Origin: Gemmatimonadota bacterium
Lineage (GTDB): Bacteria > Gemmatimonadota > Gemmatimonadetes > Gemmatimonadales > GWC2-71-9
Assembly (NCBI GenBank): GCA_025357945.1
Contig: JANYLJ010000002.1
Span: 1-64,000, forward strand
Length of the DNA stretch: 64,000 nucleotides
Direction of reading: 5' to 3'
Made by a program: the position numbers and the translations under genes. A model generated the notes under the pieces. The model saw nothing but the letters and a program-made list of their open reading frames with translations. It had not been told where the DNA came from and searched no databases. Each line of letters opens with the position of its first letter. Within the stretch, counting starts at the first letter, position 1. Positions 30,967 to 41,424 of this stretch are shown piece after piece.

Positions 30967-33510
30967 CTAGTGTCGAAACTGCGTCGACAGCGCGACCACG
31001 TCCCGCGGGTTCTCGTCGCCGAACAAGAGCTTGCCTTCCGAGTACCGTGCATCGCGAAGCGCCAGCGCCAGCACCTCGCCCAACTCCTCGACCGGGTGAA
31101 TCTCCAGCCGCTTGCGTGCTTCGGCCGGCAGGTCGTCGAGATCGGGTTCGTTCTGCTTCGGGATGATGATCTTGGTGATTCCCGCGCGCAGTGCGCCCAG
31201 CAACTTTTCCTTCACGCCGCCGATCGGCAGAACGCGCCCGCGGAGGGTTACCTCGCCGGTCATCGCGATATCGTGCCGCACTTCGCGCCCCGACAACGCC
31301 GACACGAGGGCGATCGACATCGTGATGCCGGCGCTGGGGCCGTCCTTCGGAATCGCGCCGGCCGGCACGTGGATATGCACGTCGCGGTCGAACATCTCAT
31401 CCTTGATGTGCAGGGCGGCGGCGTGCGAGCGGGCGTATGTCCACGCCGCGCGCGCCGACTCCTTCATCACGTCACCCAACTGCCCGGTGAGCACAAGTTC
31501 ACCCTTGCCGCGCATGGTCGTCGCTTCGACGAACATGATGTCGCCGCCCATCGGCGTGTAATACATGCCGGTGGCCACGCCCACCTGATCGCTGCCGGAC
31601 TTCTCTTCCGGATGCAGCCTGGGTCGCCCGAGCAGCTCACGCACCAGCGCTGGCGTGACGTCGACGACGGCGGCATCGCCGCCGGCGATGCGGCGTGCCA
31701 CCTTGCGGGCAACCTTGCCAACCTCGCGTTCGAGCTGACGCACGCCGGCTTCGCGGGTGTAGCGCTGCACCAGTTCGAGCAGGGCCGGGCCGGTGAACGC
31801 CAACTGGTCTGTCGTCAGGCCGTTCTCATCCAATTGGCGCGGGACCAGGTACTTCTCGGCGATCGCCACCTTCTCGACCTCGATGTAGCCGGAGAACTCG
31901 ACGATCTCCATGCGATCGAGCAGGGGGCCCGGGATATTCTGCAGCAGGTTCGACGTGGCGATGAACATGACCTCGCTCAGGTCGAACGGCACACCGAGGT
32001 AGTGATCGGTAAACGAGTCGTTCTGCGCTGGATCGAGCACCTCGAGCAGTGCCGCGGCCGGGTCGCCCTGGAACGATACGCCGAGCTTGTCTACTTCGTC
32101 GAGCAGGAAGACGGGGTTCTTGGTGCCCGCCTGCTTCATCCCCATGATGATGCGGCCCGGCATCGCGCCGACATAGGTGCGGCGATGGCCGCGGATGTCG
32201 GCTTCATCGCGCGCGCCGCCAAGCGAGATGCGAACGTACTTGCGCCCCATCGCACGCGCGATGCTCTTGGCGACCGACGTCTTGCCCACGCCCGGCGGCC
32301 CGACGAAGAGCAGGATCGGCGAATGCTTGCGTCCTTCGGCGACCGCATCGGTGGCGGGCGGCGGCACCTCCGCCGCGCCCGGAACGCCACCGGACTCCGG
32401 GACCTCACCAGCCGCCTGGGAGGCCGGAATGTCCGGCTTCTGGACACCGGTGTCCTTGTCCCTCTGCATCCGCATCGCGCGTACCGCGAGAAACTCGAGC
32501 ACCCGGTCCTTCACGTCGCCCAGGGCGTAGTGGTCCTGATCGAGGATCTTGGCGGCCTCCGCCATGTCGAGCCGCTCCTCGGTGCGGTTGCTCCATGGCA
32601 GTTCGGCGATGTGTTCGAGGTAGGTGCGAATGACCTGCGCCTCCATCGACTCGCGCCCGGCACGGCGCAACCGGGCGAGTTCGCGATTGACTTCCTTGCG
32701 TGCCTCGTCGGGGAGTTCGAGCTTGACGAGGCGCTGTTCCAACTCGTCCATCTCGCCCGCTTCGTCCTCGTCGCCGAGTTCGCGACGAATCGTCTTGAGC
32801 TGTTCGCGCAGGTATACCTCGCGCTGCCGCTCACCAAGTTCTTCCTGGACCTGGCTCTTGATGTCTTCCTGCGCATCGAGCACACCGACCTGGCGCTGCA
32901 CGTGCACCAGCACGCGACGCAACCGTTCGTCCACCGCGAGCGTTTCGAGCAACTCCTGGCGCTGTGCGGCGTCGAGGTCGAGATACCCGGCCACGAGATC
33001 CGCGAAACGTCCGGGCTCGTCGACGCCGTTGAGCACCTGCTGCACCACTTCCTCGGGCAGGCCGGACTTCTGGCCGAGTTCCGCCGAGCGGGCGCGCAGT
33101 TCCTTGTGCAGCGCCACGAACGACGCATCGGCAGCGTTGACGGGCGGCATGTCGTCGAGCGGACGGACCACAGCCACCAGGTGGCCGTGTTCCTCGGTCA
33201 CGTGCATGATCATGGCGCGGCGTTCGCCGTGCAGCAGAAGCTGCATCCCCGACATGCCGCGCTGCAGCTGGCCAATGCGCGCGATGGTGCCCACCGCGTA
33301 GAGACCTTCGGGAGTCACGCCTTCGATGTTTTCACGCTGGGCCACCGCGAACACCAGTTTGTCCGGCGAGGCGAGGGCCGCTTCGATCGACTTGATGGTC
33401 ATCGGACGTCCGGCCCCGATCGGGGCAGTCACGCCGGGGAACAGAACGACGTCCCGGAGCGGAAGCACCGGAATCGTCAGACGGTCAGCCAACTTGGGTT
33501 CTCCTTCCAT
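30967..33510 (-). CDS. lon: ATP-dependent Lon protease
   Basis: Lon degrades misfolded and regulatory proteins in the cytoplasm. The 847-residue protein has the N-terminal substrate-binding domain (LPLRDVVLFPGVTAPIGAGR), a long coiled region, the AAA+ module with Walker A GPPGVGKTS and Walker B FLLDEVDKL, and the C-terminal protease domain with the Ser-Lys dyad S726 (DGPSAG) and K769 (GGVKEK). A linker insertion rich in Gly, Pro and Glu (QASQAAGEVPESGGVPGAAEVPPP-like) precedes the AAA+ domain. The ATG at 33510 has an AGGTGA box; a TTG six codons later also has one. No CIRCE element is seen. Confidence 0.97.
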   Translation of the reverse strand: MEGEPKLADRLTIPVLPLRDVVLFPGVTAPIGAGRPMTIKSIEAALASPDKLVFAVAQRENIEGVTPEGLYAVGTIARIGQLQRGMSGMQLLLHGERRAMIMHVTEEHGHLVAVVRPLDDMPPVNAADASFVALHKELRARSAELGQKSGLPEEVVQQVLNGVDEPGRFADLVAGYLDLDAAQRQELLETLAVDERLRRVLVHVQRQVGVLDAQEDIKSQVQEELGERQREVYLREQLKTIRRELGDEDEAGEMDELEQRLVKLELPDEARKEVNRELARLRRAGRESMEAQVIRTYLEHIAELPWSNRTEERLDMAEAAKILDQDHYALGDVKDRVLEFLAVRAMRMQRDKDTGVQKPDIPASQAAGEVPESGGVPGAAEVPPPATDAVAEGRKHSPILLFVGPPGVGKTSVAKSIARAMGRKYVRISLGGARDEADIRGHRRTYVGAMPGRIIMGMKQAGTKNPVFLLDEVDKLGVSFQGDPAAALLEVLDPAQNDSFTDHYLGVPFDLSEVMFIATSNLLQNIPGPLLDRMEIVEFSGYIEVEKVAIAEKYLVPRQLDENGLTTDQLAFTGPALLELVQRYTREAGVRQLEREVGKVARKVARRIAGGDAAVVDVTPALVRELLGRPRLHPEEKSGSDQVGVATGMYYTPMGGDIMFVEATTMRGKGELVLTGQLGDVMKESARAAWTYARSHAAALHIKDEMFDRDVHIHVPAGAIPKDGPSAGITMSIALVSALSGREVRHDIAMTGEVTLRGRVLPIGGVKEKLLGALRAGITKIIIPKQNEPDLDDLPAEARKRLEIHPVEELGEVLALALRDARYSEGKLLFGDENPRDVVALSTQFRH

Positions 33511-33675
33511 ATCTCACCTTACGCTTCCGTTGGGGGTCCGGATCGCAACTTCGCACCGGTCGGAGTCTACCGGGCATCCCGCGTGCCACGGCTGAGCCAT
33601 AATCACCTGCCGGGGTGGCGGGAAGGCGACGGGAGCACCATGCCATCAGGGCACGGCGGGCAGAACCACACCCGC

Positions 33676-33700
33676 GGGACCTGTCGCGACGGCAGGTCCC
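33676..33700. other. hairpin in lon/kinase divergent region
   Basis: GGGACCTG (33676-33683) and CAGGTCCC (33693-33700) form a perfect 8-bp stem with a 9-nt loop, 82 nt before the kinase ATG and 165 nt upstream of lon. No T-run follows on either side, so a transcription terminator is unlikely. It may be a 5' UTR structure or an operator. Confidence 0.45.
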
Positions 33701-33782
33701 CTCTGGCACGTTGCTCGACCATGCATCTCCGTGCAGATTCAAGGGTTAGTTCACCAGCTGCCCCCCTCGATTCAGGATCAGC

Positions 33783-35744
33783 ATGAACGATCCGGCCCAG
33801 CACTCGTTGCCGATGCTCCTCAAAGAAGCGCTTGGTGACGCCTATACGATCGAAGGGGAGATCGGCCGCGGCGGTATGGGGGTGGTGTACCGCGCCCGCG
33901 ACGAACGACTGCAACGCCGGGTCGCGATCAAGGTCCTGCCGCCGGAACTGGCGTTTTCTTCCGAGATCCGGGCCCGGTTCACCCGCGAAGCACAGACCGC
34001 AGCGCGGCTGTCGCACCCGCACATCGTGCCGATTCACGACGTGGGTGAAGGCCAGGGCATCGTCTACTTCGTGATGGGGCTGATCGAGGGCGAATCACTC
34101 GCGGCCCGAATTCGACGTCGAGGTCGGGTGCCTGCGGAAGAAACCCGGCGCATCATCCGCGAAACTGCCGACGCGCTGTCGGCCGCACACGCACTGTCGA
34201 TTATCCATCGCGACATCAAGCCCGACAACATCCTGCTGGAAGGAACCCGCGGGCGCGTGATGGTCACCGACTTCGGCATCGCGAAGGCGCTGTCGGCGGC
34301 AAGTGGCTCGACGCTCACAAGCGCCGGCATGGCGATCGGCACGCCGGCGTACATGTCGCCGGAGCAGGCGGCCGGCGAGCGGGAGATCGACGGCAGGAGT
34401 GATCTCTACTCGGTTGGCATCGTGGCCTATCAGATGCTCTCGGGCGAATTGCCGTTCAATGCGCCCACGGTGGCCGGGATCCTGATGAAACAGATCACCG
34501 AGACCGCACCGCTGTTGCACGAGAAATATCCCGACGTACCGGAAGATCTCTCGCTGGCGGTGGCGCGGTGCCTGGAAAAGGATCCAGCAAACCGGTGGCC
34601 TTCCGCCGACGCGCTGCGCCGCTCGCTCGAAAGCCGAAACGTGGCAGGGTACCGGCCGACGGGGCTGGGGTGGAAGGCGCAGCCGCGGGACGCAACGTCG
34701 CCGGTGCGGCCATCGCCGACCCGTGGGCTCCGTCCGCTTACCGAGCGGCCCGCACCGGTGCGGCCAATGCCGCCGATTCGTCCCGGGACGGGGCGTCCGA
34801 CTCGCCCGGGCGAGCGCGTGCGTGTCGGCGTACAGCTTGGCAACCGCGACGGCGGCTTCGCCTCCAGGGCAGACGCCCGGGCGGTTGAACGGGAGGCACG
34901 CCGGGACCAGAAGGCGCTGCGGCGCGAGGTGAAGGAAGGCCTGCGCGACACCGGCGAGCCGCTGGTCGTGGTGCGGGCGCGAAAAGCATTCGCGTCGTTC
35001 CTCGCGACAACGGGCGGCTGTTTCCTGATCAACACGATGGCTCCCGGGCTCCATTTTCCGTGGTTTCTCTTTGTCGCGTTCGGCACCGGCATGGGGGTGA
35101 TGAAGAGCTATTCGCTCCTCTGGCAATCCGGCTATTCGTGGCGCGACGTTTTGCATCGCCCCGACGCACCGGACGCGGTTGGCTCCAGCACGAGGATCAA
35201 GGGCGTGAAGCAGGTCGCTGAACCCAAGACAGCCGAGTTCGGCGGGTACCAGGACCGGATGCAGCAAGTGTACAAGGACCGGGGCGTGATTCTGTCGCTG
35301 ATGAGCCAGCTGAGCCCAGCGGACAAGGAGGTGCTTCCCGACATCGTCGACACGACCGAGGGACTCTATGCGCGCGCGGCGCAGCTGGCGGGGACGCTCG
35401 GCTCGATCGATTCACTCGGCGTCGAGGAAGCGCCCCGGATCGAAGGGCGCTTGGCGGACCTCAAACAGCGGCCGGCGGGAGAAGAGCGTGACCGGCAGAT
35501 CTCCCTGCTCGAACAGCAGCTGCAGCGTTACCAGGAGCTGAACGCCCAGCGGACGCAGTTCGCCGATCGCTTCGAGAGTTGCGTGCTGGCGATGCAAAAC
35601 GTGCGGCTGGACCTGATGCGGCTGAAGCAGAGCGGCATCGGCGCCGTACTCAATGGGTTGACGATGGCGACGCAGCAAGCGCGCGCACTCAGCCGCGATG
35701 TGGACAATGCGATCGGCGCGGCGGCGGAAGTGAAACTGCTTTAG
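33783..35744 (+). CDS. Hanks-type Ser/Thr protein kinase with 2 TM and coiled-coil tail
   Basis: This is an active-looking kinase of 653 residues. Glycine loop GRGGMGVV (29-36), K50, catalytic HRDIKPDN (D144), DFG (163-165) and [11 protein letters not shown] are all intact. A proline/arginine-rich linker (about 290-345) leads to a basic helix and a hairpin of two TM segments ([38 protein letters not shown]). A C-terminal cytoplasmic region with coiled coil ([22 protein letters not shown]) follows. Both ends are thus cytoplasmic, unlike the TPR kinase at 6582. Its stop interlocks with the stop of the convergent E1 gene (TTAG). Confidence 0.95.
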   Translation: MNDPAQHSLPMLLKEALGDAYTIEGEIGRGGMGVVYRARDERLQRRVAIKVLPPELAFSSEIRARFTREAQTAARLSHPHIVPIHDVGEGQGIVYFVMGLIEGESLAARIRRRGRVPAEETRRIIRETADALSAAHALSIIHRDIKPDNILLEGTRGRVMVTDFGIAKALSAASGSTLTSAGMAIGTPAYMSPEQAAGEREIDGRSDLYSVGIVAYQMLSGELPFNAPTVAGILMKQITETAPLLHEKYPDVPEDLSLAVARCLEKDPANRWPSADALRRSLESRNVAGYRPTGLGWKAQPRDATSPVRPSPTRGLRPLTERPAPVRPMPPIRPGTGRPTRPGERVRVGVQLGNRDGGFASRADARAVEREARRDQKALRREVKEGLRDTGEPLVVVRARKAFASFLATTGGCFLINTMAPGLHFPWFLFVAFGTGMGVMKSYSLLWQSGYSWRDVLHRPDAPDAVGSSTRIKGVKQVAEPKTAEFGGYQDRMQQVYKDRGVILSLMSQLSPADKEVLPDIVDTTEGLYARAAQLAGTLGSIDSLGVEEAPRIEGRLADLKQRPAGEERDRQISLLEQQLQRYQELNAQRTQFADRFESCVLAMQNVRLDLMRLKQSGIGAVLNGLTMATQQARALSRDVDNAIGAAAEVKLL

Positions 35745-37858
35745 TACGCCAGTATCTCCGCCATCGCCTTCTGCAAGCTTTCCACCTGCGGCAGAATCAC
35801 GTCCTCGAGCTCCGGTGCATACGCGACGAAGGTATCGGTCGCCGCGACGCGCTTCACCGGCGCGTCGAGCCATTCGAACATGTCGCTGGCGATTTTCGCC
35901 GAGATCTCGGAACCGTACCCCCACGACAACGAGTCTTCGTAGGCCACGATCACGCGGTTGGTCTTGCGCACCGATGTGGCGATGGTGTCCCAGTCCACGG
36001 GATTGAGCGAGCGCAGGTCGATCACCTCGACACTCTGTCCGGTGGCCTCTTCGAGATTCCTGGCGGCCTGGAGCGTCCGCTGCACCACGGCACCGTAGGT
36101 GATCACCGTGGCGTCGGTGCCGGCGCGCACGACGTTCGCCTTGCCGAACGGAATCATGAAGTTCGGTCCCGGGTACATCCCCTTGTTGTACGCCTGGCGA
36201 TACAGGTGCTTGTGCTCGAGGAAGAGGACCGGATCCTCGCAGCGAATGGCGGTGCGCAGCAGCCCGTTGGCGTCGAGTGCGGTGGCTGGACAGATGACGC
36301 GGAGGCCAGGCACACCGGTGAAGATCGCGGCACCGGTCTGCGAGTGATACACTGCGCCACCCTTGAGGTAGCCGCCGTAGGTGACGCGCACGACGACCGG
36401 CGACGCGTTGGCGTTGTTGGAGCGCCAGCGCATCAGCGCCATCTCATCACGCAGCTGCATGTACGCCGGCCAGATGTAATCGAAAAACTGGATCTCGACC
36501 ACCGGCTTCATGCCGCGCGTCGCGAGCCCGATGGCTCGCCCGACGATGTTCGCTTCGGCCAACGGTGAGTTGTAGACGCGGATGCCGCCGAACTGCTTCT
36601 GCAGGCCCCAGGTCACCTTGAAGACGCCACCCTTCCCCTTCACTTCGCCCAGGTTGGCTTCGCGCGATACGTCGGCCACATCCTGGCCAAAGAGGAGGAT
36701 GCGTGGATCGCGCACCATCTCGTCGCGCAGGCAGGAGTTGATGAGGTCGACCATCGTGGTCGGCGCACCGCTGAACTGCGGGTCGTCTTCGGTGTCGAAC
36801 TGCTCCGCCGTGGGATCCACGTCGGGCGAATAGACATACCTGTAGATCGTGTCCGTGGCGGGCTGCGGCGAGGCCAGTGCGATGTCGGTGGCGACATCGA
36901 TCTCCTCCGCCACCTGGGTCGCGATCAACGCCAGTTCCGCTTCGGTGGCGACGCCCTCGGCGAGCAGGTGCGCCGGGAACGTCTTGAGCGGATCACGCGC
37001 CGCATCGGCGTCGCGCTCCGATGCAGACCGGTAGTGCACCTCGTCGTCGGACAGCGAATGCGAGTACGGTCGGATGACGTGGGCGTGCACCAGCGCCGGT
37101 CCCTTGCGTTGGCGGGCGTAGTCATGCGCCTTGAGCATCACGTCGTAGGATGCGAGTGGATCGCAGCCGTCGACTTCCTGGATGAGCAAATTGGGGAACG
37201 ACTGGACCAGCTTCGAGATCGATCCGCCCGCGGTGTTGACCTCGACCGGAACCGAAATCGCGTAGCCGTTGTCCTCGATCAGGAAGACCACCGGCAGCTT
37301 CAGGTTGCACGCCGTGTTGAGTGCTTCCCAGAACTCGCCCTCGCTCGTGGTGCCCTCGCCGGCGGTACAGAGCACAACTTCGTCGCCGGGCGACAGGTCG
37401 CGGGTGCGCTCGTCTGCCAGTGCCCGCAAGGACGTTTCCGCCGCACCGACGGCCTGCAGAAACTGCGTTCCGGTCGGACTCGACATGTTGACGATATTGA
37501 GATCCTTGTGACCCCAGTGCGACGGCATCTGGCGGCCGCCGGAATTCGGGTCATCGGCGGCCGCGACGGCCGACAACAGCTGTTCGGTGGCGGTCATGCC
37601 AAGGCCAAGACAGAGGGCCCGGTCGCGGTAGTAGAGGTAGAACCAGTCGTAGCCGGGCCGGAAAACCTTCGCGGCGGCGGCGGTGACCGCCTCATGGCCG
37701 GCGCTGGAAATCTGGAAGAAGATGCGCTGTTGGCGCTTGAGCTGGATTTCCTTGTCGTCGAGTCGACGTGAGAGCAGCATCAGGCGGTACAGTTCGAGCA
37801 GGTCGGCCTTTTCCAGCCGGATGGCGGATCGGGACCGGGACTGGGTGCGGGTAGCCAT
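35741..37858 (-). CDS. 2-oxoacid dehydrogenase E1, fused alpha and beta subunits
   Basis: This thiamine-diphosphate enzyme carries out the first step of a branched-chain or pyruvate dehydrogenase complex. The 705-residue chain joins E1-alpha to E1-beta. In E1-alpha the TPP motif runs from [24 protein letters not shown] to EDNGYAIS. E1-beta starts near residue 360 ([28 protein letters not shown]) and includes [18 protein letters not shown] and FLEHKHLYR. The ATG at 37858 is chosen because longer frames run through repeat copy C. No E2 or E3 gene is in the window, so the complex partners are elsewhere. Branched-chain substrate is favoured by resemblance to fused 2-oxoisovalerate E1 proteins. 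Confidence 0.93.
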   Translation of the reverse strand: MATRTQSRSRSAIRLEKADLLELYRLMLLSRRLDDKEIQLKRQQRIFFQISSAGHEAVTAAAAKVFRPGYDWFYLYYRDRALCLGLGMTATEQLLSAVAAADDPNSGGRQMPSHWGHKDLNIVNMSSPTGTQFLQAVGAAETSLRALADERTRDLSPGDEVVLCTAGEGTTSEGEFWEALNTACNLKLPVVFLIEDNGYAISVPVEVNTAGGSISKLVQSFPNLLIQEVDGCDPLASYDVMLKAHDYARQRKGPALVHAHVIRPYSHSLSDDEVHYRSASERDADAARDPLKTFPAHLLAEGVATEAELALIATQVAEEIDVATDIALASPQPATDTIYRYVYSPDVDPTAEQFDTEDDPQFSGAPTTMVDLINSCLRDEMVRDPRILLFGQDVADVSREANLGEVKGKGGVFKVTWGLQKQFGGIRVYNSPLAEANIVGRAIGLATRGMKPVVEIQFFDYIWPAYMQLRDEMALMRWRSNNANASPVVVRVTYGGYLKGGAVYHSQTGAAIFTGVPGLRVICPATALDANGLLRTAIRCEDPVLFLEHKHLYRQAYNKGMYPGPNFMIPFGKANVVRAGTDATVITYGAVVQRTLQAARNLEEATGQSVEVIDLRSLNPVDWDTIATSVRKTNRVIVAYEDSLSWGYGSEISAKIASDMFEWLDAPVKRVAATDTFVAYAPELEDVILPQVESLQKAMAEILAY

Positions 37859-37874
37859 GGCGGGAAAGGTAAGA

Positions 37875-37897
37875 GGGTCGAGGGTCGAGGGTCGAGG
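37875..37897. repeat. tandem repeat GGGTCGA x3
   Basis: Three 7-bp copies plus a partial copy lie between the E1 start codon and repeat copy C, in the leader of the E1 gene. It is similar in period to the GACGAGA array at 29836. Confidence 0.85.
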
Positions 37898-37901
37898 GGT
37901 T

Positions 37902-38035
37902 GTCATCCTGAGCGAGCGCCCGCCGGGCGCGCAGTCGAAGGACCCCGGCCCCAAGCGCAGGAACAAGCGGTTGGCGCCGGAAACCGAGGTCCTTCGACTG
38001 CGCAACGGCGCCGCCGTTGCTCCGCTCAGGATGAC
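37902..38035. repeat. palindromic GTCATCC element, copy C (134 bp)
   Basis: GTCATCCTGAGCG at the left and CGCTCAGGATGAC at the right are perfect terminal inverted repeats. Inner arms GCGCAGTCGAAGGACC and AGGTCCTTCGACTGCGC also pair. It is clearly homologous to copy B, differing mainly in the central loop. It lies upstream of the E1 gene and just after the end of the S41 peptidase gene. Confidence 0.9.
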
Positions 38036-38053
38036 ACGCCTGTATGGCGCTCC

Positions 38054-39592
38054 CTACTTGTGCAGAATCTCCGCCACCCGACCAAACAACGCCATCGCCG
38101 CGATCACATCGGGATCGTTCCGGATCGACACTTCGCGCCCCACGTCCTCGCCCCAGCGAACGGCCGCCGCCTCAGCGGCGAGCTTGCGGGCCATCGCGAC
38201 GCGGGTGGGCGCGTCAAGTGCGGCCGGTATCGCCAGGCGAGTGCGAACCCGAGCAAGGAACGGCGGCAACAACCGATCAGCCCACGCAGCGGAATCACGG
38301 ACCCACGCGGTACTTGCCGCGCTACCGGTGGTGAGCGTGTTCGCGACGCTGTCGGCCACGGCACGGTCCCAGCCGCTGTCCGCCGCGACGGTCCACCAGC
38401 GCGGGGCGGTTGCCGGCGCTGGCAAGGCGACATCGGGCGCGATCCCGCCGCCCCCCTTCACCGGTCGGCCGTGTACGGTCTTGAAGACCCGGCTGGTGTC
38501 CTGCCACGCCGAATCGCCCGCGAACGCGTAGTACTGCTCGAGCTGAAGCCCGGTGTATGGTCGCTGGATGTAACGGCCGCTCGGTGAGATGACGTGGCCA
38601 ATCGTCAGCTCGACGAAACCTTCGGGTACCAGGAAGCCGGTTTGCATCAGTGCCTTGCCGAACGATCGGCGGCCGGCGATGATCGCGCGGTCGTTGTCCT
38701 GCAATGAGCCGGCGAGTGCTTCGGCCGCACTCGCGCTCCCCTGATCCACGAGCACCACCATTGGCAGGTTCTGGAAATCTCCGCCGCCCTTGGTAGTGAA
38801 CACCTCGTTCACGGAGCGCTGGCGTCCCTTGGTGCTGAACACCACCGAATTCGCGGGGAGAAACTCCGAAGCCATGTCGACGGCTTCAGTGACTATGCCG
38901 CCCGGGTTGCCGCGGAGATCGAGGATCAGGTGCGTTGCCTTCTGGCCACGGAGCGACTTGACGGCGTTGTGTACTTCGTCGGCGGACTTGGTGCCGAACT
39001 CGCCGAGTTTGACATACCCGGTCGAGGCGTCGAGCATCAGGGTGGCGCGCACGAAATGTTGCGGCTTGGCCATCTCGCGCTTGATCACCACGCTGACACT
39101 GTCGGGTTCGAGCCGGGGACCGCGTTCGAGGAGGAGGCGGACGCGCACGCCCTTCTCGCCAGCCAGTCGCAGTGCGATCGCCCGGGCGTTGAGCCCGGCG
39201 GTTGGCACGCCGTCGACCGAGCGCAAGCGATCGCCGGGGCGCACGCCGGCACGATCGGCTGGCGACGCGTCGGTGACCGCGAGGATCGTCGGCACACCGT
39301 CAGCAAGTTCGAGCGACACACCAATCACAGCGAGCTCGCCGCGCTCGAGGGCGTTAAAACGGGCGTTGTCCGCGCTGCTGAGGAACCAGCTGTGCGGGTC
39401 GAGCCCGCGCAACATGCCATCGATTGCCGAATGCACCAGCTGTCGGTAGGTGACCGAATCGACATAGTTGGCGCGAATGTGACTGAGCACGGCGGAGAAC
39501 CGGGTCAGCTCCTCCGACGAACCCTGCGCGCCGAGCGGCGTCGCCGATACGGTGCAAACAATCGCGCCCACCGCCAGCCAGCACCGCCTCAT
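38054..39592 (-). CDS. S41-family C-terminal processing peptidase
   Basis: This periplasmic serine protease of the Ctp/tail-specific family has 512 residues: a signal peptide (RRCWLAVGAIVCTVSATPLGAQ), an N-terminal helical domain, a PDZ domain (VIGVSLELADGVPTILAVTDASPADRAGVRPGDRLRSVDG) and the catalytic core. The Ser-Lys dyad lies in QGSASAAEALAG and GRRSFGKALMQ. Its ATG overlaps the TPR gene stop (ATGA). The C-terminal 120 residues are an extension, with Ala/Asp-rich helices, beyond the typical core. Co-expression with a secreted TPR protein suggests the latter presents or tethers substrates (inference). Confidence 0.93.
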   Translation of the reverse strand: MRRCWLAVGAIVCTVSATPLGAQGSSEELTRFSAVLSHIRANYVDSVTYRQLVHSAIDGMLRGLDPHSWFLSSADNARFNALERGELAVIGVSLELADGVPTILAVTDASPADRAGVRPGDRLRSVDGVPTAGLNARAIALRLAGEKGVRVRLLLERGPRLEPDSVSVVIKREMAKPQHFVRATLMLDASTGYVKLGEFGTKSADEVHNAVKSLRGQKATHLILDLRGNPGGIVTEAVDMASEFLPANSVVFSTKGRQRSVNEVFTTKGGGDFQNLPMVVLVDQGSASAAEALAGSLQDNDRAIIAGRRSFGKALMQTGFLVPEGFVELTIGHVISPSGRYIQRPYTGLQLEQYYAFAGDSAWQDTSRVFKTVHGRPVKGGGGIAPDVALPAPATAPRWWTVAADSGWDRAVADSVANTLTTGSAASTAWVRDSAAWADRLLPPFLARVRTRLAIPAALDAPTRVAMARKLAAEAAAVRWGEDVGREVSIRNDPDVIAAMALFGRVAEILHK

Positions 39593-40824
39593 TGCAGGAC
39601 GGCCAGATGCTGCTTCGCCTGTGCCACCAGCGCTTGCATGCGGCTGGGTGCGAGCGCCACGACGCGCTCGAACGCGGTCCTCGCCGCCGCCTTCTTGCCG
39701 AGTTGTTGCTCGGCAATGCCCAGCCAGTACCAAGCCACTGTATTGCGCGGCAGGCCATCGGTGGACGTCCGCAGTGCCTCTTCCGCCTCGACGAACCGTC
39801 CGGCACGCCCGAGCGTCACGCCGAGGTCCATTTGCAGCGACAGATCGTCCGGGTTGGCGTTTACGGCGTTGTGGCGCTCGTCGACCGCCTTGGCCAGGTC
39901 CTTTCGCACCTCATAGATCTCGGCGAGACGGACGTGCGCGGCATACAGCCCAAGGTCGTTTTCGAGCGCCACGCGGTAGAGCCGTTCTGCCTCATTCGTG
40001 TTGCCGGCGGCGGCGTTGAACGCCGCCATGAAATAGCGGTACTCGTTGGTCTTGAGCGGAACGCGGAGCAGGCCCTTGGCCTGGATCTTCTTCACGTCGG
40101 CTTGTTCGCGATCGATCAGGAACTGGAAATCCTTGAGGGCCAGGTCGTAGTGCTTCTCGTGGGCGGCAGCAAGGCCTTGATACCAGTAGATATCGCTGGG
40201 CAGCGCACCGAGGTGGCGGGCGTCCTTCCAGTCGGCGAGCAAGCGGGCTAATGTGGCCTCACAATCGGTGTAGCGGCCCTCGGAACAGTCGATCTTGCCC
40301 TGGTAATACAGTGCCGCAATCGAGCCGAGCACGTCCTGTACATCCCAGAACGACACGGTCGACGGCGTGGCGGCGGCGATGATTCGCATGTCGACCATCG
40401 GATCGATCAAGAACGCCTGGCGGTACTCACGGTCAGACTCGGTGATCACCTTTCGCAAGTCGGCCGCGACGTCATGCGTCGCTTCAGCCAGATCCCTCCA
40501 GATATGTACCTGCCGCGCGTATGGCAGAAAGGCGAGGGCAAGATGTGCCTCGGCGAAGCGGGGTTCCAGCTTGACGGCGACCTGCAGCTCGCGATCAACC
40601 TCGACCCACTTGCGGGCATTCCAGTATGCCAGCGCGACGTTGTAATGTGCCGCAGGATCGTTCGAGTCGGCCTTGACGCGTTTCTCGAGTTCGGCAGGCG
40701 TGACGGACAGGTCGATATGGCCCTGGGCCGGGAGGGGACGGGGCAGGATTGCAATGGTGAGCAGCCCGGAGCCCAGGGCCCAGAGCCCTGAGGTGAATCG
40801 CGTGAGACCGGCTTTGATCCTCAT
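39589..40824 (-). CDS. secreted TPR-repeat protein
   Basis: The 411-residue protein has a signal-like N-terminus (TRFTSGLWALGSGLLTIAILPRPLPAQG). TPR-like helical repeats cover most of the mature chain, for example DPAAHYNVALAYWNARKWVEVDRELQVAVKLEP, DLGLYAAHVRLAEIYEVRKDLAKAVDERHNAVNANPDDL and NTVAWYWLGIAEQQLGKKAAARTAFERVVAL. TPR proteins scaffold protein complexes. It overlaps both neighbours by 4 nt (ATGA), the 82-residue protein upstream and the S41 peptidase downstream, so the three are made together. Confidence 0.9.
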   Translation of the reverse strand: MRIKAGLTRFTSGLWALGSGLLTIAILPRPLPAQGHIDLSVTPAELEKRVKADSNDPAAHYNVALAYWNARKWVEVDRELQVAVKLEPRFAEAHLALAFLPYARQVHIWRDLAEATHDVAADLRKVITESDREYRQAFLIDPMVDMRIIAAATPSTVSFWDVQDVLGSIAALYYQGKIDCSEGRYTDCEATLARLLADWKDARHLGALPSDIYWYQGLAAAHEKHYDLALKDFQFLIDREQADVKKIQAKGLLRVPLKTNEYRYFMAAFNAAAGNTNEAERLYRVALENDLGLYAAHVRLAEIYEVRKDLAKAVDERHNAVNANPDDLSLQMDLGVTLGRAGRFVEAEEALRTSTDGLPRNTVAWYWLGIAEQQLGKKAAARTAFERVVALAPSRMQALVAQAKQHLAVLQ

Positions 40825-41069
40825 CGTCCGGTCAGCCGTCGCAATGCCTGCAGCTGCTCGATGGCACTCTTTCCCGACGTGGCGGGCGCGGCGGGCGTAA
40901 CGGCGAAGAGGTCGCGGATGTCGAGGAGGATCTCGAGCATCAGCTGGTCGCGCATATACGCGTTGTCGAGGTCGAACATGCGGGCCGTATTCTCGGCCTT
41001 GCGGGCATGGTCGAACGATTCGCGGTAGATCTGCTCGAGATTGCCGAGGATCCGTTCTCGGGACCGCAT
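40821..41069 (-). CDS. small helical protein, unknown function
   Basis: This 82-residue protein has high helical propensity (RERILGNLEQIYRESFDHARKAENTARMFDLDNAYMRDQLMLEILLDIRDLFAV) and a C-terminal SGKSAIEQLQALRRLTGR. It has no signal peptide or TM segment and no recognised family. It is the first gene of the operon with the TPR protein and S41 peptidase, and is divergent from mazG (37 nt between start codons). A cytoplasmic regulatory or adaptor role is possible. Confidence 0.75.
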   Translation of the reverse strand: MRSRERILGNLEQIYRESFDHARKAENTARMFDLDNAYMRDQLMLEILLDIRDLFAVTPAAPATSGKSAIEQLQALRRLTGR

Positions 41070-41106
41070 GGGATGTCCGGGGTGGAGAAGAGGTTAATAT
41101 AGGTCC

Positions 41107-41424
41107 ATGTCGCTGACCGAATCGCAAGGCCGCGTGGACGCCTGGATCGCCCAGTTCGAGGCGGGGTATTTCGACCCGCTCACCAATATTGCCCGGTTGA
41201 GCGAGGAAGTCGGCGAACTGGCGCGGGAAGTGAACCACCGCTTCGGCCAGAAGACCAAAAAGAAGGACGAAGCGCCTGGCGACATGGCGATGGAGATGGC
41301 CGACATCCTGTTCGTGCTCATCTGCATGGCCAACCGGGAAGGAATCGATCTGCAGGCTGCCTTCGACGCGATGATGACCAAAGTGGAGAACCGCGATGCC
41401 AAACGCTGGGCGCGAAAGCAGTAG
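41107..41424 (+). CDS. MazG-type nucleotide pyrophosphohydrolase
   Basis: This small all-alpha NTP-PPase would hydrolyse (d)NTPs to monophosphates and pyrophosphate for pool sanitation. The 105-residue single-domain protein has the metal-binding motif E-x2-E ... E-x2-D: E34 and E37 (SEEVGELAREV), then E63 and D66 (MEMADILFVL). The lysine-rich insert KTKKKDEAPGD lies between the two halves. The short form resembles YpjD/MazG-like enzymes rather than full-length MazG. Its last 29 nt overlap the start of the cysteine-repeat lipoprotein gene. Confidence 0.92.
   Translation: MSLTESQGRVDAWIAQFEAGYFDPLTNIARLSEEVGELAREVNHRFGQKTKKKDEAPGDMAMEMADILFVLICMANREGIDLQAAFDAMMTKVENRDAKRWARKQ

Noticed and set aside
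30955-33786. Very long plus-strand open frame of over 900 codons opposite lon
   Set aside because: It is the antisense shadow of lon. Its translation is His/Arg/Gln-rich low-complexity sequence with no family resemblance, while the lon frame is complete and conserved.
37859-38005. N-terminal extension of the E1 frame
   Set aside because: The extra residues are translated from the palindromic repeat and tandem repeat, and are not part of the E1 family.
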